Source: a marine group bacterium Sva0996 bin134 (lineage in GTDB: Bacteria; Actinomycetota; Acidimicrobiia; Acidimicrobiales; Bin134). From it: a DNA stretch of 64,000 bases. The stretch lies in the NCBI GenBank assembly GCA_002239105.1, contig MPNQ01000007.1:1-64000 (forward strand). Direction: 5' to 3'. Every line of letters starts with the position of its first letter. The first letter of the stretch is position 1. The notes beneath the pieces were generated by a model that made no database searches, had not been told where the DNA came from, and was given only the letters and a program-made list of their open reading frames with translations. A program made the translations under genes and the position numbers. Positions 43,599 to 53,598 of this stretch are shown piece by piece.

Positions 43599-44795
43599 AT
43601 GGACGCTGATACCGCATGGGTACTCATATGTGCCGCACTTGTGTTGTTCATGGTGCCGGGCCTGGCTCTGTTCTACGGGGGCATGGTCGGCACGAAGAAC
43701 GTGCTCAACATGATGAACATGAACCTCTACTGCCTGGGCATCGTCCCCCTGCTGTGGGCGGTGGCCGGCTACGGATTCGCCTCCGGAGACTGGAGCTTCC
43801 CGCTGTTCGGAGATTTCGACGCTTTCTGGCTCAACGGCGTGGACGACATGGTGGCCAAGAGAGAATTCGTCTTCGGGATGACTTTTGCGGCCATCACCCC
43901 TGCGCTCATCTCCGGTGCGGTGGCCGGGCGCATGAAGTTCTCCGCCTGGGCCATCTTCGTTCCCGTCTGGTCGTTCTTGGTGTACTCGCCGGTGGTCTAT
44001 TGGATCTATGGCGGTGAAGGCTGGATCTTCCAGTTGCCGGCCCACGACTTCGCCGGCGGCACCGCCATCCACATCAACGCCGGCGCCGCGGCCTTGGCTG
44101 TTGTGCTGATACTTGGCCCCCGCAAGGGCTGGCCCCGCGATGTGGACTTCCCCCACAATCTGCCCCTCGTGCTGCTGGGGGCAGGGATCCTGTGGTTCGG
44201 CTGGTTCGGATTCAATGCCGGCTCGGCGTTGGCCTCCGATATCACGGCCTCCCACGCCTTTTTGACCACGTTCTTGGCCGCGGCCGCCGGGCTGTGCTCG
44301 TGGATGCTGGCCGAGACCATCAAAGACGGCAAGCCCACCGCACTGGGCATGGCCTCGGGCATTGTGGCCGCCCTGGTGGCCATCACCCCGGCGGCCGGCT
44401 TCGTGGGGGCGATGTCGTCCATCGTGATCGGCGCCGCAGCCGGCGTGCTGTGCTTCTTGGCCATCGGGCTCAAGCTGCGCTACAAGTACGACGACAGCCT
44501 CGACGTGGTGGGAATCCACATGTTCGGCGGCATCGTCGGCGGAGTGCTGATCGGGTTCTTCGCCGATTCGGGAGCCATCGAAGGGGCCGACTTCATCGAC
44601 GGCATTTTCTTCGGCGGCGGCGAGCTGCTGGGCAACCAGATCATCTCCATCGTGGCGGTCATGGCCTACAGCTTCGTGGCCACCTACATCATCACTTGGG
44701 TGCTCCATAGCACCATGGGGATCCGGGCCTCCGCCGAGGACGAGAGCGTAGGGCTCGACCAATCGCTCCACGCTGAGACGGCGTACAACAACTGA
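43599..44795 (+). CDS. amt: Ammonium transporter
   Basis: This 398-residue membrane protein of the Amt/MEP/Rh family has LFMVPGLALFYGGMVGTKNV in helix 1, the GGTAIHINAGAAALA block with the first conserved pore His, and the later LDVVGIHMFGGIVGGVLIGF with the second. It has about 11 hydrophobic segments. The ATG at 43599 was chosen because of the GGGAGT site just before it. It moves ammonium across the membrane and is probably regulated by a PII protein, whose gene is not adjacent. Confidence 0.95.
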   Translation: MDADTAWVLICAALVLFMVPGLALFYGGMVGTKNVLNMMNMNLYCLGIVPLLWAVAGYGFASGDWSFPLFGDFDAFWLNGVDDMVAKREFVFGMTFAAITPALISGAVAGRMKFSAWAIFVPVWSFLVYSPVVYWIYGGEGWIFQLPAHDFAGGTAIHINAGAAALAVVLILGPRKGWPRDVDFPHNLPLVLLGAGILWFGWFGFNAGSALASDITASHAFLTTFLAAAAGLCSWMLAETIKDGKPTALGMASGIVAALVAITPAAGFVGAMSSIVIGAAAGVLCFLAIGLKLRYKYDDSLDVVGIHMFGGIVGGVLIGFFADSGAIEGADFIDGIFFGGGELLGNQIISIVAVMAYSFVATYIITWVLHSTMGIRASAEDESVGLDQSLHAETAYNN

Positions 44796-44847
44796 TAGGC
44801 AATATCTAGTCGGACTCGGGTTGGGTCCGGGCCATTGGGCCCCGGGC

Positions 44848-46077
44848 TCAGCCCAGGTCAGCCAAGTCGGCGTCCTGGCTGGCTGTCACGGTCAACACTC
44901 CATCGATGAATTCGGCGATGAGGTACCGGCCGTAGCCCGGGTCGCCCACATCGTCCAACTCCAGCGGACCGGATACGCCGTCGTAGTCGATATCGACCCC
45001 GTCAGCCATCAACCCGGCACATTCGGCGTAGGCAACGCACTTTTGACCGCCGCTGGTCACCGCATGGACCTGATCGACAATGGACGGACCATCAGTAGTT
45101 CCCGCCGCCAGTGCCGCAAGAGCCAGCACGATCACACAGTCGTAGGCCTGACCGCCGTAGATCACGTCGCCGTCGGTGAGAGCCCCAAGGCGAATGCTGT
45201 ACTCGTCGCTTCCCCCCGCGGCGATGGCCACAAACCCGTCGATGACATTGGGATTGTCGGGGTCCACCAACTCAGCGAGACCTCGGTCGTAGATGCCATC
45301 GCTGCCGTACATGGCACTGGGGGGCACTCCACCCTCCAACAGTCCTCGGATGATCTGCACGCCCTCGACAAAAGAAACGAGAACAACCGCGTCGGGGCTC
45401 ATGTTCTCAATGGCAGCGACGGTGGGATCGAAGCTGGTGGCGTCCTCGTCATAGAAGATGACCTGGTATCCCACTCCAAGCTCATCGAAGTTCTGGGCCA
45501 TCAGCTCGGCCAGAGCGTTGCCCCAGTCGTCGGCTCGGGCCGGGATGGCCACGTTGGTGGCTCCATCCGCCGCGACGATGTTGGCCAAGATCAGCGCGAC
45601 TGCCTGATCAGGGGCAACCGTCCGGAAGTAGTAGGCGGCGTTTTCCTGGGTCGAGAATGAGGGTGAGGTGTTCGACGGAGAGCATTGTGGGATCTGGGCG
45701 TCGTACAACGTCTGGATGAACGACTGCGACACTCCCGACGCCGCCGCCCCCACGATCGCATGGGCCCCTTCGCCCACGAGCCGGTTGACCGTTTCGGGAG
45801 CCACATCAGGGTCGGTGGCAGTGTCGCCGGTCAACAGCCGGACGTTCCCCCCTGCGGCCTGGATGTCCTGCACCGCCAGGTCGATGCTCACGATCATCGG
45901 CTGGCCGAGGAATGCCAGCGCGCCGGTCTCAGGCATCACCGAGCCGATCACCAGCTCGGCATCGCCAGGCGCCGGTGCAGCCGGTGATCCGGTGTCACCT
46001 CCGTCGTCGTCATTTCCGCACCCGACAACAATCAGCGCCACCGAGACAACAGCCCAGAACCAGCGAATCCTCTTCAT
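44848..46077 (-). CDS. LIV-type ABC transporter substrate-binding lipoprotein, copy 1
   Basis: This 409-residue lipoprotein has lipobox IVVGC (Cys20) and a periplasmic-binding fold (VIGSVMPETGALAFLGQPM, then LVGEGAHAIVGAAASGVSQ). It is a close paralogue of the gene at 46830-48098, and the two flank chdC. It is predicted to bind an amino acid or related ligand for a LIV-type permease such as livH-livM here, but that link is inferred. The ATG at 46077 fits the signal peptide; an earlier one is possible. Confidence 0.9.
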   Translation of the reverse strand: MKRIRWFWAVVSVALIVVGCGNDDDGGDTGSPAAPAPGDAELVIGSVMPETGALAFLGQPMIVSIDLAVQDIQAAGGNVRLLTGDTATDPDVAPETVNRLVGEGAHAIVGAAASGVSQSFIQTLYDAQIPQCSPSNTSPSFSTQENAAYYFRTVAPDQAVALILANIVAADGATNVAIPARADDWGNALAELMAQNFDELGVGYQVIFYDEDATSFDPTVAAIENMSPDAVVLVSFVEGVQIIRGLLEGGVPPSAMYGSDGIYDRGLAELVDPDNPNVIDGFVAIAAGGSDEYSIRLGALTDGDVIYGGQAYDCVIVLALAALAAGTTDGPSIVDQVHAVTSGGQKCVAYAECAGLMADGVDIDYDGVSGPLELDDVGDPGYGRYLIAEFIDGVLTVTASQDADLADLG

Positions 46078-46113
46078 GCCCACGAGTTTTTCACTCAGGA
46101 ACGACAATTTCAG

Positions 46114-46818
46114 CTATTGCTGTGCCAGTCGATCGAGAACGGTCTTGATCGGGGCTACCATGCCGACATAGAAGGGGCCGAACTCGGCGTAGCGGGCCGA
46201 CGCCTCGTCGTAGCGCATGGTGTACACCACCTCTTTGAGGTCGTCGGGGTGGCCGCAGAACAGGGTCACCCCCCATTCGTAGTCGTCGATGCCGGTGGAG
46301 CCGGTTATGAGCTGCACCACCCGGCCGGCGAACTTGCGGCCGCTGGCCCCGTGCTCGTACATGAGCTCTTTTCGACGCTCGAAGGGCAGCTCATACCAAT
46401 TCTGCTCCGGGTTGCGGCGCTTGGACATGGGATAGAAGCACCACGCTGGCTTGCCCTCGGGGGGGAGCTGGGGATAGAGCCGGGCCTGCTTGGTCTCTTC
46501 TGGGAGCCCGGCGGCGTACTCCGACATCTCAGTGAGCGACACATAGGAGTCCACAATGTCGAGCCCGCCCTGGCGCAGCCTGGTCTGGAAATCTCGCAGC
46601 CGCCACAAATCAGAGTGCAGGGCCATGAACGCGATGTCGGCCTTGTGGCCCAGTACGGCCACCACCACCACCTGCACACCTTCGGCCTCGGCCTCTTTGA
46701 CCGCGGCGGTTATGGCATCGGGATCCACCGCCGACCCGAGTTTGCCCAAAAGGTGGAGAACGCCGATGCCGATCGACGGCTCGACCGGCCCTGCCGCTTC
46801 GCTATCCAAGTCGCTCAT
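46114..46818 (-). CDS. chdC: Coproheme decarboxylase (chlorite dismutase family, HemQ/ChdC)
   Basis: This 234-residue protein has the actinobacterial HemQ/ChdC pattern: WCFYPMSKRRNPEQNWYELP, RKELMYEHGASGRKFAGRVV and GSTGIDDYEWGVTLFCGHPD. It converts coproheme to haem b in the coproporphyrin-dependent route used by most actinobacteria. It lies between two paralogous binding-protein genes, so its location is probably incidental. Start at 46818 (ATG); a GTG one codon earlier is possible. Confidence 0.93.
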   Translation of the reverse strand: MSDLDSEAAGPVEPSIGIGVLHLLGKLGSAVDPDAITAAVKEAEAEGVQVVVVAVLGHKADIAFMALHSDLWRLRDFQTRLRQGGLDIVDSYVSLTEMSEYAAGLPEETKQARLYPQLPPEGKPAWCFYPMSKRRNPEQNWYELPFERRKELMYEHGASGRKFAGRVVQLITGSTGIDDYEWGVTLFCGHPDDLKEVVYTMRYDEASARYAEFGPFYVGMVAPIKTVLDRLAQQ

Positions 46819-46829
46819 CACCGCTGATA

Positions 46830-48098
46830 CTACGGCCCAAGGACGACATCTTCGATCTTGACCACCTCGAGGGTGCCGCCGCGCACATTGGCGACGGCGT
46901 AGCGCCCAACTGTGGTGTCGCCCACTTCATCGAGCTCCACCGGACCCGAGGCACCGTCGTAGTCGATGTCCACCCCGTCGGCCAAAAGAGCCGCACATTC
47001 TCGGTAGGTCGTGCACTTTTGGCCCCCACGGGTGATGTCGGGAACCACTGCGATCAGCTCAGGCCCGTTATGAGTACCCGCGGCCAGGGTGGCCAATGCC
47101 AACACCATCACGCAGTCGTAGGCCTGGCCGCCGAAGATGATGTTCCCGCCGACGGTCTCAGACAGCCTCTCGTTGAACTCGTCCCCTCCCGATGCGCCGT
47201 AGACGGTGAGTCCGTCCAAATCCGCTGGATTGCCGGGACTCACCAGCGAGGGCAACTCGAGGTCGAACATGCCCGCACCGGCGTGGATGGCGCTGGGTGG
47301 CACATTGATCTCCAACAAGCTGCGGAGGATCTGGGCTCCTTCGGCAAAGGCAAGCACCGCCACGGTGTCAGCGCCCATCTGGCCTACCGACTGGGCGATG
47401 TCGTCAAAACTGGGGGCGTCTTGGGAAAACGGCACGATCTCGGACGCGATACCCAGTTCTTGCAAGCTCGCTTCCAGCAGAACCGACAATGACCTCCCCC
47501 AGTCGTCGGACCGGGCCAAGATGGCTACGTTGGTTCCGCCGCCTCGGGCGATGTTGTTGGCCATGACCGGCGCGTCGGCCTCCGCGGTGACCACGGTTCG
47601 GAAGTAGTACTCGGCGTTCTCCTGGGTGCTGAAAGACGGCGACGTGTTGGACGCCGCACACTGGACTATCTGGGTCTCGTAGAGGGTTTGGATGATCGAC
47701 TGCGACACTCCGGACGCAGCCGCACCCACGATGACCTGGGCGCCCTCCCCCAACAGTCGATTCACCGTCTCCCCGGCAATATCAGGATCGGTGCCCGAGT
47801 CGCCTTCCAGGATTCTCACCTTGCCGCCCGCGGCTCGGATGTCCTCCACCGCCAGCTTCACTCCGGAAATCTCCGGCAGGTGCAGGTAGCTGAGCGCTCC
47901 GGTCTCCGGCAGCACCGTGCCGATCACCAGCTCAGGAGCATCGGCCAGAATTTCGGACGCGCCGTCGGACTGCGGCGCCTGAGTTGGCTCAGCCGTGGCG
48001 CTCTCTTCGCTGGTGCTGTCTGATCCGCCGCCGCAAGCTGAGCTGATCAGCGCCGCGGCCAGGACGAGGGCAACTGACTTGACGAGTCGACGTCTCAT
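46830..48098 (-). CDS. LIV-type ABC transporter substrate-binding lipoprotein, copy 2
   Basis: This 422-residue lipoprotein has lipobox LISSAC (Cys22), a Ser/Glu-rich linker and the same binding fold as the gene at 44848-46077 (VIGTVLPETGALSYLHLPE, LLGEGAQVIVGAAASGVSQ). Overall identity between the two copies is high enough to call a duplication. It may deliver a ligand to the LIV-type permease. Confidence 0.9.
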   Translation of the reverse strand: MRRRLVKSVALVLAAALISSACGGGSDSTSEESATAEPTQAPQSDGASEILADAPELVIGTVLPETGALSYLHLPEISGVKLAVEDIRAAGGKVRILEGDSGTDPDIAGETVNRLLGEGAQVIVGAAASGVSQSIIQTLYETQIVQCAASNTSPSFSTQENAEYYFRTVVTAEADAPVMANNIARGGGTNVAILARSDDWGRSLSVLLEASLQELGIASEIVPFSQDAPSFDDIAQSVGQMGADTVAVLAFAEGAQILRSLLEINVPPSAIHAGAGMFDLELPSLVSPGNPADLDGLTVYGASGGDEFNERLSETVGGNIIFGGQAYDCVMVLALATLAAGTHNGPELIAVVPDITRGGQKCTTYRECAALLADGVDIDYDGASGPVELDEVGDTTVGRYAVANVRGGTLEVVKIEDVVLGP

Positions 48099-48117
48099 CG
48101 CCCTGAACTGCGCATGG

Positions 48118-48417
48118 TCAGTCGCCGAAGCCGTTCACCAGTACCGCGAAGTGGCGACTGGTGGCATCGAAGCGCTTGCCGACCACCGCCCGATAGGCAT
48201 CGGATTCCCAAACCTCGCGGGCCTTCTCCTTGGAGTCGAACTTGATCACCACCGTCTGGTGGCCGGCGGTGTCGCCCTCGATCACTTCCGACTCAGTGTC
48301 GAATGCGACTAGGTCGGCCCCGTCGCCGATGCCCAGAGCGCCCGCGGCACCCTGCATGTACTCCCCGTACAGCTCGGGATTGTCGACCTGATAATTGACG
48401 ATGATGTAAGCAGCCAT
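48118..48417 (-). CDS. DUF1330-family protein
   Basis: This 99-residue ferredoxin-like alpha/beta protein begins MAAYIIVNYQVDNPELYGEY and ends near VGKRFDATSRHFAVLVNGF, the DUF1330 pattern. Members are dimeric alpha-beta barrels of uncertain function. It lies between the binding-protein gene and the DUF35-thiolase gene on the same strand. Confidence 0.85.
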   Translation of the reverse strand: MAAYIIVNYQVDNPELYGEYMQGAAGALGIGDGADLVAFDTESEVIEGDTAGHQTVVIKFDSKEKAREVWESDAYRAVVGKRFDATSRHFAVLVNGFGD

Positions 48418-48463
48418 GGCTCACTTCTAGCAGACCGAATCAGCCCCGGACGAAGAGGCCAGG

Positions 48464-50101
48464 TCATCCCCGAACAAAAAGAAACGCGCCTCCGGGATGG
48501 CCACCACCGGTGCTGACCACCGCCACTTCGGCATCTTCCACTTGCCGGCCCCCGCCGTCGCCCCGGAGCTGGGTCACCGCCTCGTGCAGGAATCCATAGC
48601 CGTGGAGCCGCCCCGCTGAGAGCTGGCCCCCGTGGGGGTTGAGCGGGATCTCTCCGCCTCGGGCGATGCGGGTACCGCCCTCCACGAATGCGGCACCCTC
48701 TCCTTTCTTGCAGAACCCCAGTCCTTCCAGCCATGACAGGGCGTTGAAGCTGAACCCGTCGTACAGCAGGGCCACATCCACATCGGCGGGCTTGAGGTTT
48801 GTGCGGCTCCACAGATGGGCTGAGGGGCCGTCCACCATGGGCTCGTGCAGCAGCGTCCCCTGGTCCCACGACATCCGCTCTCGCATCTGGGTGCCCACGG
48901 CCTCCACCAGCACCGGGGGGTGAGGCCGGTCATACGCGGTCTCCACCGCCGACACCACCAGCGCAGTCGAGCCGTCGCAGGGCACGTCGCAATCGAACAG
49001 TCCGAACGGGGTGGTCACCATGCGGGCGTCGAGATAGTCGTCGATGGTCATGGGCCCCTGGTAGATGGCCACCGGGTTGTGGGCCGCGCCGGCCCGCTCG
49101 GTCACCGGTATCCATCCCAGCTGCTCGCGGGTGGCGCCGTAGCGGTGGAAGTAGTGGCTAGCTTGAAGGGCGATCCAATTGCCCGCCGACATGGCCCCAT
49201 AGGGCAGCCGCCACTCCATCTCCCCCGAGATCCGGCTGCCCCCGCCCACGCCGGTGTTCTGGCGATTCCCCCAGGCGATCGACGTGGTCTCCCACACCGT
49301 GCGGAAACACAGCACGTGGCGGCACAGTCCCGAAGCCACCGCCAGCATGGCGTTGACCACCGCGCCGCTCTGGCCCGGGGTCTCCATGGTGCCGCAAAAC
49401 CAGGTGGGGGCAATGCCCAAGGCGTCGGCCACCGGGTAGATGCCGCCCTCGGAGTGGCCGCCGTCTTTGGCCGCGCCGCCGGGATAGGTGGATAAGCCGT
49501 CGATGTCGTCCATGGTTAGCCCGGCGTCGGCCACCGCCACCCGACAGGCTTCGACGGCCAGGCTCATGGGGTCGCGGCCCAGTCGGCGGCCCACCTCCGA
49601 CAGGCCGATCCCGGTGACGGCCACCCGTGATTCGAACTTTTCGGCCGTCGGCATGGGCCGAACGGGCGCAGGGCGGGGCTCGGGATACTCGTTTGCCTCC
49701 GATGGGGACTTGCCGGTGGGGGCGAACACCGGCAGCCATACGTCCTTGTGCTGCTCGAAGCGCACCGACACCGGCATCCCGATGACCACCTCGTCGGGAT
49801 CGGCGTCCACAATCAAGGTGGTGAGCCGCACCAGGGGGTCGTCGTCTATGGCCACCAGCCCGATCACGTAGGGAACCTCCATGTCGGGCAGCCACGGCTG
49901 GTAGTTGACGGTGACCCCCACCACCGTTGCCCGACCGGACACGTCCTTTATCCCGGGAACGCCCCCGCACCGGGAGCAGACAACGCCGGGCGGGTGGAGA
50001 AGGCGGTCGCAGTCTTCGCAGTGCTGGAACCGCAGCACTCCGTCGGCGCCAGAAGTCCAGAAGAACTCGTTCTCAGGAGTGAGCTTGGGAAGGGGGCGCA
50101 C
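48464..50101 (-). CDS. DUF35 and SCP2-thiolase fusion protein
   Basis: About 545 residues. The N-terminal 125 residues are a DUF35 domain with an intact four-cysteine zinc ribbon (CEDCDRLLHPPGVVCSRCGG) and an OB fold (VTVNYQPWLPDMEVPYVIGL). Residues about 170-545 form an SCP2/Ltp-type thiolase (VAVTGIGLSEVGRRLGRDP through HPGGAFLFVRG). In most genomes, and elsewhere in this window, these are separate partner proteins. A GTG at 50101 is used; the start is uncertain. It probably handles an acyl-CoA as an Ltp2-like retro-aldolase or thiolase. Confidence 0.85.
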   Translation of the reverse strand: MRPLPKLTPENEFFWTSGADGVLRFQHCEDCDRLLHPPGVVCSRCGGVPGIKDVSGRATVVGVTVNYQPWLPDMEVPYVIGLVAIDDDPLVRLTTLIVDADPDEVVIGMPVSVRFEQHKDVWLPVFAPTGKSPSEANEYPEPRPAPVRPMPTAEKFESRVAVTGIGLSEVGRRLGRDPMSLAVEACRVAVADAGLTMDDIDGLSTYPGGAAKDGGHSEGGIYPVADALGIAPTWFCGTMETPGQSGAVVNAMLAVASGLCRHVLCFRTVWETTSIAWGNRQNTGVGGGSRISGEMEWRLPYGAMSAGNWIALQASHYFHRYGATREQLGWIPVTERAGAAHNPVAIYQGPMTIDDYLDARMVTTPFGLFDCDVPCDGSTALVVSAVETAYDRPHPPVLVEAVGTQMRERMSWDQGTLLHEPMVDGPSAHLWSRTNLKPADVDVALLYDGFSFNALSWLEGLGFCKKGEGAAFVEGGTRIARGGEIPLNPHGGQLSAGRLHGYGFLHEAVTQLRGDGGGRQVEDAEVAVVSTGGGHPGGAFLFVRG

Positions 50102-50142
50102 GACGGGCTTTACGTTACCGAGCCAGCCAGACCCTCGTCGTA

Positions 50143-50934
50143 CTAGCCGGGAGAGTAGAAATTGAGCTGGCCGTCGCGGACGAATCCGGCCAGGCACAAA
50201 CCGGCGACCGCCGCCGTCTCCACCGCCAGCGCCGACGGGGCGCTCACCGCCACCAGGGCCGCGAAACCTGCGGCCCACGCCTTTTGCACCATCTCAAACG
50301 ATGCCCGTCCGCTGACGAAGAGTCCTCGGCCGTGGGCGGGAAGGTCGCCGTCCAGCAGCATGCGGCCCACCACCTTGTCCACCGCGTTGTGGCGGCCGAT
50401 GTCCTCCCGCACCAGGGTGGGCTCGCCGTCGGCGGTGAAGGCGGCCGCGGCGTGGACGCCCCCGGTGGTGCCGAAGAGATCTTGGGATACCCGGACCCGC
50501 TCGGGCACCGCGGCCAGAACATCGGCAGATATGGCCGTTGCCCCACCGGGCAGCGGGCGCAGCCGCTCCAGCAGCGCCTCGATGCTCTCGGTCCCGCACA
50601 GCCCGCAGGCTGAGGTGGTGAGCCCTAAGCGGGGTGTAGCCGGAGGGGCGCCGTCGGTCTCCACCGTCACCAGGTTGAACTCGGTGTCGACCGCCGGTTC
50701 GTTGGCGCAGTAGCGAATGGACGTGACCGAGGCCTCACCCAGGAGTCCCTCGGTGAGGCAGAAGCCGGCGGCCAACTCGAAGTCGTGTCCTGGCGTGCGC
50801 ATGGTGGTGGTGACGGTCACATTGTCGAGCTCAATGGTGAGAGGCTCCTCCACCACCAAGTCGTCGGGGCGCCGGCGCTCTTCGCTTCCGTCCCAGTGAC
50901 GCACCAGCACCCGCTGGGATCGCCCCCGGGTCAT
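50143..50934 (-). CDS. fdhD: Formate dehydrogenase accessory sulfurtransferase FdhD
   Basis: This 263-residue protein has the hallmark CGLCG motif (TTSACGLCGTESIEALLERL), DIGRHNAVDKVVGRMLL and GRASFEMVQKAWAAG blocks. FdhD passes sulfur to the molybdenum cofactor of formate dehydrogenase. Its ATG overlaps the stop of the nitrobindin-like gene (ATGA). No formate dehydrogenase gene is in the window. In many bacteria that enzyme is a selenoprotein, which is relevant to the ArsC-like gene at 30228-30578. Confidence 0.94.
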   Translation of the reverse strand: MTRGRSQRVLVRHWDGSEERRRPDDLVVEEPLTIELDNVTVTTTMRTPGHDFELAAGFCLTEGLLGEASVTSIRYCANEPAVDTEFNLVTVETDGAPPATPRLGLTTSACGLCGTESIEALLERLRPLPGGATAISADVLAAVPERVRVSQDLFGTTGGVHAAAAFTADGEPTLVREDIGRHNAVDKVVGRMLLDGDLPAHGRGLFVSGRASFEMVQKAWAAGFAALVAVSAPSALAVETAAVAGLCLAGFVRDGQLNFYSPG

Positions 50935-51401
50935 GAAAGTCGATACATCTCGGAGACCACATGGTGCTGGAGATCCAGTCCCACGGCCGCCATGGCCACC
51001 GAGGAGTGCAACACCTCGCCATCTACCCAAAAGCGCCTTTCGGTGGCCGTAACCGACTTGGCGGAGGCGGTGCCCACCACCGCGGTGGACGCCAACTGGA
51101 TGTCGCGGCCCTCTACGGCGCCTTCCAGCAGCTCGGTGATGCCCGACGGCTGCGCCAGCACCAGCTCGATGCGCCCATCACCTTGGGGGCGAAGGAATCC
51201 GGCCTCGGCGTGCAGAGGCAAGCCGGTCACGGCGTCTTTGGTCTTCTGCGCGTAGGCCACGAACGGCTTGCCCACATGGGTGAAGGAAACCTCCTCGGCA
51301 TACGAGAAGTCCTCGATGGTGGGGTACACCCCCGTGCCCGTGCCCTGCCATGTTCCCAGCAGAAACTCCAGTGGCGCACATACCTGATGAAGCTCGGCCA
51401 T
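50931..51401 (-). CDS. Nitrobindin-like FABP-family haem-binding protein
   Basis: This 156-residue beta-barrel protein has the GTWQGTGTGVYPTI motif of the nitrobindin/THAP4-like FABP family and later HAEAGFLRPQGDGRIELVLA. These proteins bind ferric haem and can isomerise peroxynitrite. The proximal His (conserved near the C-terminus in family members) is probably in HSSVAMAAVGLDLQHHV. It is coupled with fdhD by a 4-base overlap. Confidence 0.85.
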   Translation of the reverse strand: MAELHQVCAPLEFLLGTWQGTGTGVYPTIEDFSYAEEVSFTHVGKPFVAYAQKTKDAVTGLPLHAEAGFLRPQGDGRIELVLAQPSGITELLEGAVEGRDIQLASTAVVGTASAKSVTATERRFWVDGEVLHSSVAMAAVGLDLQHHVVSEMYRLS

Positions 51402-51503
51402 ACCGCGACGTTACCGCCGTGAACGGCCGAACCGGCCCGTCAAGCCAAGATTCAGAGGTGGGCAGTTAATGCCCGTTTCAACTGATCAGAAGAGGATTAG
51501 GAC

Positions 51504-53147
<1,644 letters not shown>

Positions 53148-53184
53148 CTATCGGCCTGTTTGCCGGCGACTATCGCGCCGGGTT

Positions 53185-53211
53185 TTAGCACTCTCAGTAT
53201 GAGACTGCTAA
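53185..53211. promoter_or_regulatory. CIRCE operator upstream of groEL
   Basis: TTAGCACTC (53185-53193), nine bases, then GACTGCTAA (53203-53211). This is the CIRCE inverted repeat (TTAGCACTC-N9-GAGTGCTAA) with one mismatch in the right arm. HrcA binds CIRCE and represses chaperonin genes. The element sits about 60-85 bases before the groEL start. Confidence 0.9.
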
Positions 53212-53265
53212 AGGTTACCGAGGAGGCCGAGAAACGCCAAACTCAAGTGGTACGGAAGTGAGAAA

Positions 53266-53541
53266 TCAGCCGCCAGCCACCGCGGGCACGATGGCCACCG
53301 TCTGGCCGTCGGGAACCGACGTGGCCAAGCCGTCGGCAAACCGGACGTCGTCGTCGTCCACAAACACGTTGACGTACCGATGCAGGCCGCCCGCCTCGTC
53401 GATAAGCCGGTCCATGAAACCGGGATGGGTGGCATCCAGCGAAGCGATCACGTCGCGCACCGTCCCGCCCTCTACGGTCACTTCGCTGGCCCCTCCGGCC
53501 AGCGGGCGAAGGGTGGTCGGTATCCGAACGGTAACGCTCAT
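53266..53541 (-). CDS. MoaD/ThiS-family ubiquitin-like sulfur carrier
   Basis: This 91-residue beta-grasp protein (MSVTVRIPTTLRPLAGGASE, VRDVIASLDATHPGFMDRL) ends with VPAVAGG, the double-Gly C-terminus that is adenylated and thiocarboxylated in MoaD, ThiS and CysO. The length fits MoaD-like carriers. It lies between groEL and the divergent gpgS. The partner activating enzyme is not in the window, so the pathway is open. Confidence 0.88.
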   Translation of the reverse strand: MSVTVRIPTTLRPLAGGASEVTVEGGTVRDVIASLDATHPGFMDRLIDEAGGLHRYVNVFVDDDDVRFADGLATSVPDGQTVAIVPAVAGG

Positions 53542-53598
53542 GGGCCATGATGCTATTCGGATGAAGCGCTGGACACGACTCGTAAAAGGGGGGACGCA

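Noticed and set aside
44821-44850. GC-rich hairpin between amt and the binding-protein gene as a terminator
   Set aside because: The stem is only about five pairs and no T-run follows on either strand.
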